Below are positions 34,365-45,103 of a stretch of DNA of 64,000 nt, piece after piece. The notes under the pieces were generated by a model that was not told where the DNA came from, did no database searches, and saw only the letters and a program-made list of their open reading frames with translations. This DNA comes from Nicotiana tabacum (Eukaryota; Streptophyta; Magnoliopsida; Solanales; Solanaceae): assembly GCF_000715075.1 (NCBI RefSeq), contig NC_134095.1, positions 43,688,806 through 43,752,805 on the forward strand, read 5' to 3'. Position 1 is the stretch's first letter, and each line of letters begins with the position of its first letter. Both the position numbers and the translations under genes were made by a program.

Positions 34365-34880
34365 TCAATGCTCTCTAGTTTTGAAAATATGAAAATGTGG
34401 GCTATCCCGACTTTGCTACTGTTTTAAGTGTTGGGCGATAGTGTTCGTCGCGTTCGCCAGAGCACTGTCTCGTTCGCGAAGAGCTGCCAGTAGTGTATTT
34501 ACACGATCGCGGGAGAAGCTTCTCCTTCGCGAAGGCTTAGCCCAGCCTTGCCTCCACGTTCGCGATAGAGGGTTCGCGTTTGCGTAGTTCTCCCTAGATT
34601 CCCTGTCCAGCCCATCCTAATGCTACGCGTTTGCGATTGACCGGTCGTGTTCGCATAGAGAAAACCCCCCAATGCTCTGTCTTCCCGACCTGGGTCTCGC
34701 ATTCGCGTAGAACAAATTCTAAACCCAGCCCAGTTCCCCTTCGCGATCGCGGAAGTTAGTACGCTATCGCGATGCACAAAATGTTTATGCACCAGAAGCA
34801 ATAAACCTGCAATTTTTCTGAAGTGTAAAAACATCTCGTGGCCTATCCAAAACTTACCCGAGCCCTCGAGGCTGCAATCC
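34365..34880 (-). repeat. CG-rich word block present in D LTR, absent from A LTR
   Basis: It contains repeated GCGAACGCG, TTCGCGAAGG and GCGATCGCG text. Flanking LTR sequence aligns with A on both sides, but in A only about 70 bp separate the flanks. Confidence 0.7.
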
Positions 34881-35508
34881 AAACATGCACACAACCCTAA
34901 AATATCATACGGACTTACTCGTGCGATCAAATCGCCAAAATAATGCCTTGAACTACGCGTTTAGCATCAAAATCAAAGAAAAATCCTCATAACTCTTAAG
35001 TTCAAATTTTAACAACCGAGGGTCCGATTCACATCATATCAAGTCTGCTTCTTACCAAATTTTAGTGGCTTGACTTAAATACCATATAAGACCTATACCG
35101 GGATTTAGAACCAAAATACATGCCCAAAACCATCAAATTTAAACACATTTAAATTTCTAAAAAACTCTTAAAATTTTAGTTAAATAATTTTCTTCAAAAA
35201 TTCATTTCTTGGGCTTGGGACCTCGGAATTCAATTCTAGGCATACGCCCAAGTCCCATATTTTTCTACGGACCCTCCGGAATTATCAAATCACGGGTTCG
35301 GGTCCGTTTACCCAAAATATTGACCGAAGTCAACTTAAATTCAATTTGAAAGGCAAAATTAGCATTTTTATCAAATTTTCATATAAAAGCATTCTGGATA
35401 TACGCCCGGACCATGCACGCAAATCAAGGTGAGATTAAAGGAGGTTTTTAAGGCCTCAGAACACAGAACTAACTCGAAAATCAAGTTATGACCTTTTGGG
35501 TCATCACA

Positions 35509-35634
35509 TCAGGCTCAATACACGTAAAAATCAGATAATAAATAAAAATCCAACTATCATAGTTATTCTAAGCTCGAATTCTGAACCCTGAACCAGAGAT
35601 TCTAGGTTCTTATCCACGGCAAAGTCACAAGAGC
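35509..35634 (-). other. Element C leader, proximal part, with decayed PBS
   Basis: On the minus strand GCTCTTGTGACTTTGCCGTGG follows the LTR end GTGACA. It resembles the PBS of E (TGGCGACTCTGCTGGGGA) with several changes. Downstream, CGAGCTTA.AATAACT.TATAGTTGG matches the E leader at 41179-41205. Confidence 0.72.
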
Positions 35635-36328
35635 TGTCACACCTCCTTTCTCCCAATGGGGATAGGGATTGGGAGTTTTTCTAATTTAAGTGACATTAAT
35701 CGAAATGAGATTATTTATTTATTCAGAGTTCCCACTTGGAATAATTTATGGTGTCCCAAGTCACCGGTTTATTTAAATTCCATATCGAGGAAAATTGACT
35801 CTATTTATGGTCCGCGAACACAGAAGATCAGTTAAGGAATTCTGTTAATCAGGGAGAAGGTGTGAGGCACTCTCGAGTACCGTGGTTTTAGCACGGTCGC
35901 TCAACTATTAATAATTGGCCAAATTATTGGATTAATTACATGTTTTAAACCTATTATGCATTTTTAACTTTAGAACCGCTTTTATTTATTTAACCACAAT
36001 TTTAGGATTTATGAAATTTTTTGAACGAGTCGCGATTGCGCACGCTCGTCTGTTTTTGTACACATTACGAATCGCATCACATGAAATGCACCCGCGGTTT
36101 ACAACATGTTTATTTTTATTATTGTTCGAAGTTATGATCGGATCACATAAAATGCACACCCGAATTGGGAATTATGTAAAGTGATCACACCACGGGAACC
36201 ACACCCATGGCGACGATAATTTATTAATCGCGCCTAAAGCAGACTACGATGTTCAATAATCATTTACCTCACTAAACTTGAGAATTCTTATAAAAGTCAT
36301 ATATGGAGTCACTACTGGAGATTAAAGT
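35635..36328 (-). repeat. Element C 5' LTR, part left of E
   Basis: This is the LTR 3' end in sense: GGAGGTGTGACA at 35635. It shares with the LTR end of E the text ACCTTCTCCC.AATTAACAGAATTCCTTA and CCGGTGACTTGGGAC. 36324-36328 (AAAGT) is the left target duplication of E. Confidence 0.9.
36324..36328. repeat. Left target-site duplication of E (AAAGT)
   Basis: It is identical to 59438-59442. Removing E restores a sequence matching the other LTR of C (17735-17760 region), which confirms the insertion point. Confidence 0.95.
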
Positions 36329-39300
36329 TGTAAGCACGTGATTTTTTGCCCAATATGAGAATTACTCCCAAAAAATTCAAAAATAAAATGATTTTTCTTT
36401 GGTGTGCAATTTTGTGATATTTTGTGATATTTTTGAATAATTATTTGTATTTGTCTGTGCATGTTTATTTGTTAAATTATTAAAAATACAAAAATATGTC
36501 GCATTTTGCATGTAGGATTTAATTCTACAATTGTTAGTAATTAAATTTGTTTTACAAAAATTAAAAATTACAAAAATAGGCATCGTTTGCATTTTTAGCA
36601 TTTAATGTCCAAATATACAATTTTATGCTTAATTATTACTTAATTGTGCGTTAATTGTTATTGGGAGTTAATTTGCGCTTTTATAACTTAATTTAGTTCT
36701 TAATAATACTTTAAGTATTTTTATAATTTAGTTTTAGAGAAATAAAAGAAGAAAAGAGAGCGAAAATATAAAGAAAGTCGGAATTGGGTCTCTTCTTCGA
36801 TTTCAAGCTTCAGGCCCAAAAATGGCCCAATCTTTCCAAACGACCCAGTCCATTTCGAACTGGGTCGACCCAGTCCAAATACCCAACACCCTTCTTCATT
36901 TTTTCAAAACACAAAACAAAACAAAAAATAAAAATAAAAAAACAAAAACCCTAAAAACTAAGAAACCAATCCGCCACCTCCCCTCCTTTTTCCATCTTCT
37001 TCCTCAAGCTTCTCCAAGCTCCATCAATGGCTTCCTTCCTTCCCCTCATGCCACACACACTCACTCACGCCACACACACACACTCACGGCACACACCACT
37101 GCTGTCCGCCATCGTCTTCCTCACCATCTTGCCCAAACGATCCCTCATTCCACGTCAAGCAGCGGCAACTGCTGCTGCGTTGTCCAAACTCTCCCTCACG
37201 TCCAAACGACCCCGTCGCCATAACCAGCTCCAACCCCGGTCGTCCACCACCAAAAACGACCCGTTAGCTTCACACCAAGCGGCACTGCGGGCTGCTGCTG
37301 CGTTGTTCTTCGCCATTGTTTGCTGCCGGACACTGTTGTCTCGCCTTCATCTTCTTCACTTCATCTTCTTCGCGAAAACCTTCCCAAACGCACCCCAGCT
37401 GTTCTGTCTCATCATTCAGCTGCGTCGGCTGCTTCATCTTCTTCTTTGTCAACATAGTCGAAGCCATGAACGACGCAATAAGGTCCTTCACCATCGCCGA
37501 CAACACACATGCACGCCTCATGACCATCCCGTCATTTCTGTTGCTTCTGCTACGCCCAGCTCCAGCATCATTGCACCTTAACGTCAAGAGGGAGTTCTGG
37601 ACAGAATTGTCGCACAATCTCTTTTGATTTTCTTTTATTTCGATTTGAGTTTCGAAGTGATAAAACTCAAATGAGGGGAAGGTGACGAATCAGCGGGTGT
37701 TCGTTTGAATGTTCGGGGTTTTGAGAGTTTGTTTCCGGGCTCATTTGTATTATTCTTCGAACATCAAATTAATGGGAGCAGTCGTTCGTCCGGGCACATT
37801 CAAGTGATTTTGATGCAATAATTGTTTCCGGGAAGGTTTGTTTACGCTCGAGTTTTGGTCAAGGTTCGTCAAAACAGTCCGTAAATATTTCGTTCAATCC
37901 GATTAGTAGATATTTGATTTTCGGTTTTGTTCATGTTCATATGTTTTGTTGAATTAATTTTCAGATTCAAATGGAACTTTGATTAATTCATTTTTCAGTT
38001 TGTTTCATGTTTGTTTTATTGTTCTTGTTTATTGTTTAGTTAAAAAGTTGTTAGTTTAATGTTGGTTAAATAAAAATTGAAGTTTAATTAATTTGTTTCA
38101 TGTGTTCTATGTATTTTTTCCAGAAATTGTTAATATTGTTAAGTTCAAGTTTAAATTCATAATTGTTTCTTCTTAAGTTTTGTTTTGTTATTTGCCTAAA
38201 ATAATTTATTTGTAATAGGGAAGTATGTTGGTTTAATCATGTGAATCCGTCATGTTTTGTTGTTTAAAAATAGATTTAATTCATGTTCATATTATGTTTG
38301 GTTGATCTTGAATCCGAAATTTGTATAGTTTGATTTCTTGTTTATCATTTATGATTATTTCTTGAATTTGTCTCATAATCTTGTTTAAGTTTAATATAGG
38401 AATTGTTTGTTGTAATGTTGATAAAGTTGATTTTAAGTTCAATATTATTGAATTTAGAAATCTGAATATACTTGTTTGTTGTTGTTGTTGAAATGTTGAA
38501 GAAATCATGTTCATGTGATTTGTTGTTGAAATATTGAAGAAATCATGTTCATGTGATTTGTTGTTTGAAAATTGTTAGAAATTGATCATATTGTCTATAT
38601 TTTGGTTAAGTTTGATTAATTGATTGTTATAGCTGATGGGGTAGTTTGGTAATTTGTAGTACGTTCGGGGGTAAAATGGTAATTGCAATAAGGTCGGAGG
38701 GGTAGTTTGGTAATTGAACATTTTGTAATTCTTTATGTTAAGCATGAGAGACAAAATATAATGGGGTGGGTTTTTTATATAATTATTTAATTTAATGGGG
38801 GACAAGACAAAATGTGGTGGAGGGGAATCTTGTATTTGTTTATGTTAGGCATGGGGAACAAAATATAATGGGGTGGGGTTGATATATTTATTTAATGTAA
38901 TGGGGATGAGTGGGAAGATAATGGGTTTGGTAGAGAAAATGGATTGATTTTAATTGATTAAAAGATTTATGGGATGGGATATAAGTAGAAGTCTTGAAAT
39001 CAGATTTTGGACACACACAGATAGAGAAATATAGAGAGGAATCTGAAAGAGAGATTAAGAAAAGAAGAAAAAAAAACAGAACTAAAAAAAAATAAAAAAA
39101 TAAAGAATCTGGAACAGAAAAATAGAAGAGAAAGAAAGAAAATCTGAAACATTGCTTCTTGAATCTGTCCGGGTCTGTTTGTTGATATTGCTTGGGTTAA
39201 ATCTGAAATTTCCTAAAATTCCTGCCACTATACGTCTGGGCTTCATGGGTCTTGTTGTTTGTTGTTGAAATCTGTTGAAACATTGGTATATTCTGTTGGT

Positions 39301-41146
39301 TTAATTGTTGCTGCTACTGCTGAAATATTGCCTCTTTTACCCTCATTTCCAGGTATATATTTTAGACTCATGTTGTGGAAAGCTTCAACATTACCAGCTA
39401 AATGAAGTGTGGAATTATAATTATGTCTCTTACTTATTTAAATCTATTAATTTAAATTTCAGTTTCGTTTCAGTTAGTTAACATGGTAGTATGCTTAACA
39501 TGATCGCTACTAGTTAATCATTCCCTTTTGAAGTTTGTATAAACGTTGTAATAATGTCATCTATTTCGGAATTTCATTAAGTATAAGTTATGTTCGAATT
39601 GTCAAGATAGGGAATATGGCAGAAAGTTGGCCAATAATTCGATCTTGTGATATTGTTAGCTAAGTAAAGAATAGTGTAGAAATATCAAAACACTATATTA
39701 TTAGCCTATTTTGTCAAATATCTGATTTTGTTTAAGGCTAGATAATGTTAATTGTATTTCGTTCATATATGGCATAATAACAGGATATGTGAATAGCCAT
39801 GGTGGAAAGGTGAATTGATATAATCCGTCCCGTTTATGATGTTGGAATATGATGAATGGTTCGGACGTACCACTACGTCTCATGTGATGCCATTTTATTG
39901 AGTCAATTTGTAAAATAGTTCTCTTTCTCACCAACTTGATTTTATCCATCATTGTAAACAAATTAACCAAACAATCATAACTTTGGACTAAAAACAAGTA
40001 TATGAGAAGGATATGGGATTTATAAGCACGAATTGCAATATTTTATGTCAAAGATATGTAGAAATAGAGTTCGCATTAAATATAACAATGAAAATTCTTC
40101 AAAAACTATTAATTTGTTTATCAAATTAATTCTTTTCTCAGTTTTATATGCGATTCAATTTTGGATATACTAATGTTGCATCCACGATAAAAATGGTATA
40201 TTTTAGTTACATATTGTTTGTTTCTTTTTCATATCATTAAATTCTTTAAGATTTGAATAGTTTTAAGGTATATATATAATTCATATGCGTAAAAAATAAG
40301 ACTTGCGGTCAACACATAATAACTTTTGAGAAAATTTGGAGACGTCTAAATCAGTGTTTCTCTATGGCTTTCATATTAAAATAAGTGGACGCAATAAACA
40401 ATTTGTAGAGAATTTTATCAAGAATATTTTGTGAAATTAGGGATACGTTCGCGTAGCCTAAATTACATTTTTTAAAGGCAGTACGGATTATGCGTTCGTG
40501 CAACTTTGAGTCAAAATTTTAATAAAAAGAGATTCGTCGGAGGATCTTAAATTAATTTCACAAAAACCCGAGATGTGCAGTTCACTACTTAATTATACAA
40601 GAGCGATGAACGTTCTTAATTTTATTTTAAGCACAATTTCAAACATAAGTCCTTTTTTATAATAAAATGTATAAAAAATAATATTATCAATCTTATTGTG
40701 TACACGTATGCGTGACACGATTCTTTACGTTTATAAAAAATATATAAGGCGAATATACGTACGCGTGATTTGTTTCAAGAAAATCTTTAATTTGTAAACA
40801 ATCTAAATAGGAGCGGTGACAAAATCATGCAATAAAAATGTATTTAACAAATCAAGATAATTAAGCCAAATATAATAACGGTTAAGCGACCGTGCTAGAA
40901 CCACGGAATTCGGGAATGCCTAACACCTTCTCCCGAATTAACAGAATTCCTTACTCGGATTTTCTGGTTCGCAGAATGACAAATAGTCATATTCTCCTCG
41001 ATTCGAGATTAAAACCGGTGACTTGGGACGCCTTAAAATTCCCAGGTGGCGACTCTGAAGTAAACAAACAAATCCCGTTTCGACTGTCCTTTAATTGGAG
41101 AAAACTCCCTACGCCCCCGCGGGGGCGAAAAAAAGGAGGTGTGACA
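36329..41146 (+). repeat. Element E 5' LTR
   Basis: 4818 bp, TGTAAGCACGTG to GGTGTGACA. An AT-rich start is followed by a C-rich stretch (36960-37590) that is open in several frames in both LTRs, then T-rich text with a duplicated ATCATGTTCATGTGATTTG unit (38484-38565) and repeated GGGGTAGTTTGGTAATT. A TATA-like site is at 38980. The last 260 bp resemble the LTR end of C. ORFs such as 36822-37223 and 37027-37581 recur in the 3' LTR but show no domain, and their lengths differ between copies, so I do not call genes. Confidence 0.93.
38980..38987 (+). promoter_or_regulatory. Candidate core promoter (TATA box) in E 5' LTR
   Basis: TATAAGTA lies in GGGATGGGA-rich context and is followed about 30 bp later by ATCAGATTTTGGACACACAC and then a long purine-rich leader (39000-39140). 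The same site is kept in the 3' LTR at 57272-57279. Transcription from here would define the R region; this is inferred from sequence only. Confidence 0.45.
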
Positions 41147-41150
41147 GCTC

Positions 41151-41168
41151 TGGCGACTCTGCTGGGGA
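41151..41168 (+). other. Element E primer-binding site (tRNA-Arg type)
   Basis: TGGCGACTCTGCTGGGGA begins 4 bases after the LTR end. Ogre elements are known for a PBS complementary to tRNA-Arg; the match to a specific tRNA was not checked here. Confidence 0.8.
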
Positions 41169-41929
41169 ATAAAATGAATTCGAGCTTAAAATAACTGTTA
41201 TAGTTGGCTTTATTTATTATATGATTTTTACATGTTTATGCTTAATATGCTAAATGTTGCTTTTTACCGCTTTAATATTATTTGAATTGTGAATATAAAA
41301 CTTCTACGAAACCCACCTTCTTTCTAAGTCTTCTAAATTTATGGTGCACACGTGCGCGTGACCCATCTTTCTGTTAAAGGTCATACCAAATAAGACGAAG
41401 TTGGGACAAGTAACTAGGCCGGGTAGACTTTCACGCTCCCGGTACGTTGCCCCGCTTCGGCTCAAGCTGTCCACTTGGGTAAGCCAGGTTTAGAACAATA
41501 TGCCTCAAGTTTTTCACCTAGAATAACTCAGCCTCGTACCGGATCCCTAGTAGGAATGTTTATTTGCATCATGTACATTTGACCTTGGAGACTCAACACA
41601 GGGGTTGGGTCTGTCTAGGACAGGTGAACCCGAAATGAAAAGACCATTCTGGTGCATCCTACTTGCTACTTGTGCATTCATTTGCCTCGGATTTGCTTGT
41701 TGACCAGCTTAATTGAAAAAAAATCATTGCGAGAGCCGAGAAATAAAATGTTTTTTTTTAAAAAAAAAAATATATATATAGTTTTAAGTTTTATATATAT
41801 ATATATATAGTTTTAAGTTTTGAAAAATAAGAAGTGCTAAATAAATAGATAAATAAAAAAAAAAATTTGTTTTTAGTGTCTGTTTTCAAAATGAGTCTTG
41901 ATTTTGTTAAAATTAATTTTAGATACAAA
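41169..41929 (+). other. Element E leader, noncoding
   Basis: It aligns with the split leader of C (35634-35509 and 26397-25886, minus). It includes CCCGGTACGTTGCCCC and AGACTCAACACAGGGGTTGGG. A low-complexity tract at 41748-41870 has two TATATATATATAGTTTTAAG units and A runs. No ORF is assigned before 41930. Confidence 0.75.
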
Positions 41930-44001
41930 ATGAGCACCACACAAAACCCACCGTCCGCGAATGTAGACGAGTTTCTATTCCGGCTTCAGATGTGGTGGTA
42001 TGAGTTAGGCGAAGATGGTCAAAAATGGGTCATTAAGCATTTGGGAAATCTCACAGATATTATGAAAGTTAAACCACGTGATGATCTGATTGCGGCGTTA
42101 GTAACCTTTTGGGACCCTGTTCACAATGTCTTTCGTTTCTCTGATTTCGAGCTTACTCCTACATTAGAAGAGATAGCTGGATATGCTGGTTTTGACGGAG
42201 ATCGAAGAAATCAAAATCTGATATTCACAAAGGCTCCCTCGGTACATCGATTCTTCGGTCTTCTGAACATCAGTAATCAAATCAGGAAAAGCAATGTCAT
42301 CAACGGATGTTGTTCTTTCAACTTCCTATATTCAAGGTTCGGAAAGCCAGATGGATTTGAAATTCATGAGAAAGGCCTACTAACAAGCAAAATAAAGACA
42401 CTTGGCATATTCACGGTCGCTTCGCTTTCATGGTGGCTTTTCTGGGAATCATGGTTTTCCCAAACAAAGAACGAACAATTGATATTCGCATAACGAAAGT
42501 CGTACAGGTCCTCACTACCAATGAAAATCACACCCTTGCCCTGATCATTCTCTCAGACATTTATCGGGCGTTGACTTTATGTAAATCAGGGGCAAAAGTC
42601 TTCGAAGGATGCAAAATTTTGTTGCAAATGTGGATGATTGAACATCTCCAACATCAGCCCAAGATCATACAGTATGGTCCAAGGAATGATAATTTCATCG
42701 AGAGTTATGAGGAAAGAATAAAAGATTATGAGTCCCCAGAAGGGATGGAAGCCTGGGTATCTCATCTAAGGGCTTTAACGGCGAATCAAACTGAGTGGAC
42801 TTTGGGATGGCTCCCGATAAAGGAAGTGATACACATGTCAACCTTGAAATGTTATTTGCTACTATTGGGATTGAGAAGCATACAGCCATATGCGCCACAG
42901 AGAGTTCTAAGACAACTAGGAAGATACCAAGTGGTTCCTGATGATGAAGATTTAAGTATGCAAGTAATCGAGTTACACCCTGAAGCCACTCTTCCCGAGG
43001 CTTTAATTCAGCAGATGTGGAATGGATGTCGATACTTAAAAGATGATACGCAAGTCCCAGACACTACAAAGGGCGAGATAAATCCAGGATATGCAAGGTG
43101 GTTTGAGAAACGGTCCCGCGTGGATGATGCACCAAAACCCGATCTAAGAAGGCCAACAAAAAGACCCCATGTTCAGACCTTTAACGATAAAATCCAAGAG
43201 CGGCTGATTTGGGGAGAAAAAGAAAAGGGGTACAAAGCAACTATCCATACCTTAAAGGAAAATCTGAGGAGCCTCAGTCTGGAGAAAGATTTGCAAGCAC
43301 AAGAAGCCGAAGGCGAGAAGAAGAGTCTAGCTTGTGAGAATGAAAATCTTCACGCTCAATTTCAAAAAATGAAAAAAGCTTCTGAAACACCAATGAGGAG
43401 TTGGAAGGATCAAAAAATCATCGCCAATCTTTTTGAAAAAATGCAAGATTATGATTCCATTGTGGCAAAAACCGAAAAGGCGTTGAGCAAAGCTAAAGAA
43501 AGAATCCAACAATTAAACGAAGAGGCCAGATCTAATAAGGAACGCCAAGTAAGGCAATCCGAAGAAGACAGGGCACAATTCAAGAAGGAAAAAGACCATT
43601 GGATACGTTCAGAAGACCAACTTCGTGCACAACTGGAAGAAGCGAGAAGATACAACAGAGAACATCAGCACGCAGACATTGACAGAGAAAGAGCACAAGC
43701 AAGACTCGATCAGGCCAGACTCCGAGCTCAATTAGAGTCAGCTCTAGATCATGAGGACCGTATCAGAGATATAGCCACCACTCGCCAACAGCAACTGCAA
43801 AACCAAGACCAACGTCTCCAAGATTTCAGGGCACAAATCCATGATTTAGCGGTTTACACCTCTCAAAGTTATGTAAACTGCCACGGGATGGATTATGAAA
43901 GGTTTATAGAGCATGCACCTATTTTTTCCCGTCATCTGGCAATAGAGTTAGAAAGAATGTATCGTACGCTGGGAGGTCATCCGGGTCAAGCCCCACATTG
44001 A
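41930..44001 (+). pseudogene. Element E ORF1 (Ogre-specific extra ORF), one frameshift
   Basis: The likely start is ATG at 41930 (MSTTQN). The N-terminal part (to about 42420) has WWYELGEDGQKW and FWDPVHNVFRFSDFELTPTLEE; it resembles a plant domain of unknown function that I recall as DUF7745, unverified. Between about 42400 and 42430 the frame shifts by one base, and the ORF starting at 42430 continues for 523 codons. Its residues from about 255 to 470 are rich in Glu, Lys, Arg and Gln with heptad-like spacing, a predicted long coiled coil. The function of Ogre ORF1 is not known. It is separated from gag by about 530 bp of spacer. The annotated host-like look is misleading, since it sits between PBS and gag. 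Confidence 0.82.
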
Positions 44002-44191
44002 GCAGATAATCCAATGATTGACAACAAAAGTGGAAAGTGGGGCATGTTCAGAGATGTTAAGAGTTGTGTCTTTCATTTTGATTTGGGTGTGTGTGTTTTC
44101 AAACCATTATCTTATAATGTTTTCCAAATGCGATGTCTGTTCCATCTTTGTATTATTTTCAAGAATAAATAAAAGTGTTTGCCTTACATCC

Positions 44192-44257
44192 GAACTGCGC
44201 AAGGTCTGATTCATGCGGGGGCATGATACGTAGGCAATCTCTATAAGATTCGACCAC
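44192..44257 (+). other. Pseudoknot-like module, copy E1 (ORF1-gag spacer)
   Basis: GAACTGCG (P1, with one G.U), GGTC (P2), first hairpin CATGC/GCATG around GGGG, CGTAG (P1'), second hairpin AATCT/AGATT around CTATA, then C and GACC (P2'). It follows the ORF1 stop by about 190 bp. Confidence 0.78.
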
Positions 44258-44534
44258 AATAAAAAAAATATATATAAAAAATAAAATAAAATAAGAGTGA
44301 GCAACAATAAAAGACCAAGAAAAGCTGGGATGACAGAAGCAGCCAAGCAAATACATAATAGAAATGGGTTATTTGTCTAGGAGCATTGCATCTCAACGTG
44401 TAATTATATATGTGTTAAACTCTCAAAACTAACAAGTTTGCTCATTTCCAGAATTCAAGCAATTAGTTTCTCTAAAGAGTATACTGGCATATTATCATTA
44501 TCACACGAGATCAAAAGGACCAATACCCGAAAGT
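44258..44534 (+). other. Spacer between ORF1 and gag of E
   Basis: An A/T-rich run (44260-44300) is followed by text conserved with C (24621-24770, minus), including CTCAAAACTAACAAG, and then CTCATTTCCAG just before gag. No ORF. Confidence 0.6.
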
Positions 44535-45047
44535 ATGTCTATCCCAGATGTCGACACAGGTATTGAGATAGAGGAGATGGATGTCGGTAAAATGAAAGAA
44601 GAGATGTTTAAACTCAAGCAGCAAATGGCTGAGATGTACCGGTCCTGGTCCACAGGGCAGTCACCCCCATCTTACCTAACTAACCCTGCTCCATCACTAG
44701 CCCAAACTCAGGATAATCTTACCACTGAACTATCCCCAAATTTCCCCATCTATCAACACTACCGAGGCACCACCTCTCAGACACCGCAGTCTCCCCCTCC
44801 TAAACCAGTTCCATACCTTCCTCCACCTGTAACTCCTGTCTTTGTGGCACCTCCCACAACTACACTCCACAAATATCCTAGTGAGCCTACATTCCAGGCC
44901 CAGGACAACCAATACTACCCGCCGGAGCCTACTCTCAAAGCCTCCGAAATTCATTCATTAACCCCCCGTTTTGACCTCCCAACTGAAATTGACAAGCCAG
45001 TCAAAAATGCTGAACAAGAAGAGATGTTCAGAAAGGTCAAAAGCTAA
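44535..45047 (+). pseudogene. Element E gag N-terminal part
   Basis: 170 codons begin MSIPDVDTG, with a short Met/Lys/Glu-rich helix (KMKEEMFKLKQQMAEMY) and a Pro/Thr/Tyr-rich linker. It ends at a TAA at 45045, and the following ORF starts in another frame at 45104. The text between (45048-45103) still reads gag-like in the first frame, so a stop plus a small deletion or frameshift breaks the protein. In intact Ogres this is the start of gag. Confidence 0.75.
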
Positions 45048-45103
45048 GAACAATCGTTCCGAGACATGCGAGGGTTGGGAGGACAGGTCAGTGTGGCTTA
45101 CCG

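Larger units (their letters stand above)
26398..35508 (-). mobile_element. Element D: chromovirus of the same family as A, minus strand, 3' LTR truncated
   Basis: Sense runs right to left: 5' LTR 35508-32497, PBS, gag, protease, RT, RNase H, integrase, chromodomain remnant, polypurine tract near 27394-27411, then a 3' LTR of only about 1 kb (27393-26398). The 3' LTR stops where the leader of C resumes. About 2 kb of LTR and roughly 130 bp of C leader are missing at this junction, judged against the intact leader of E, so a deletion removed the end and its target duplication. TCAGG at 35509-35513 is the candidate duplication on the intact side. Stops and a catalytic change make it inactive. 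Confidence 0.92.
32497..35508 (-). repeat. Element D 5' LTR
   Basis: It is 3.0 kb long. In sense it starts TGTGATGACCC at 35508 and ends GTGACA at 32497. It contains a CG-word cluster (34770-34440), two hairpin arrays (33650-33528 and 33500-33215) and a stem-loop CTAGCCTCG/CGAGGTTAG near 33010-32975, followed by ACTTACCAGTAC. The LTR of A is homologous but lacks the CG-word block. No gene is seen. Confidence 0.92.

Noticed and set aside
37027..37581. Protein gene in the C-rich part of the E LTR
   Set aside because: The other LTR has shifted frames and different ORF limits (55320-55919), and the sequence has no domain; the Thr/His/Ser-rich text is compositional.
42430..44001. Host coiled-coil gene
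   Set aside because: It lies between the PBS and gag of E, in the place and order of Ogre ORF1, and joins by a one-base frameshift to the upstream ORF.
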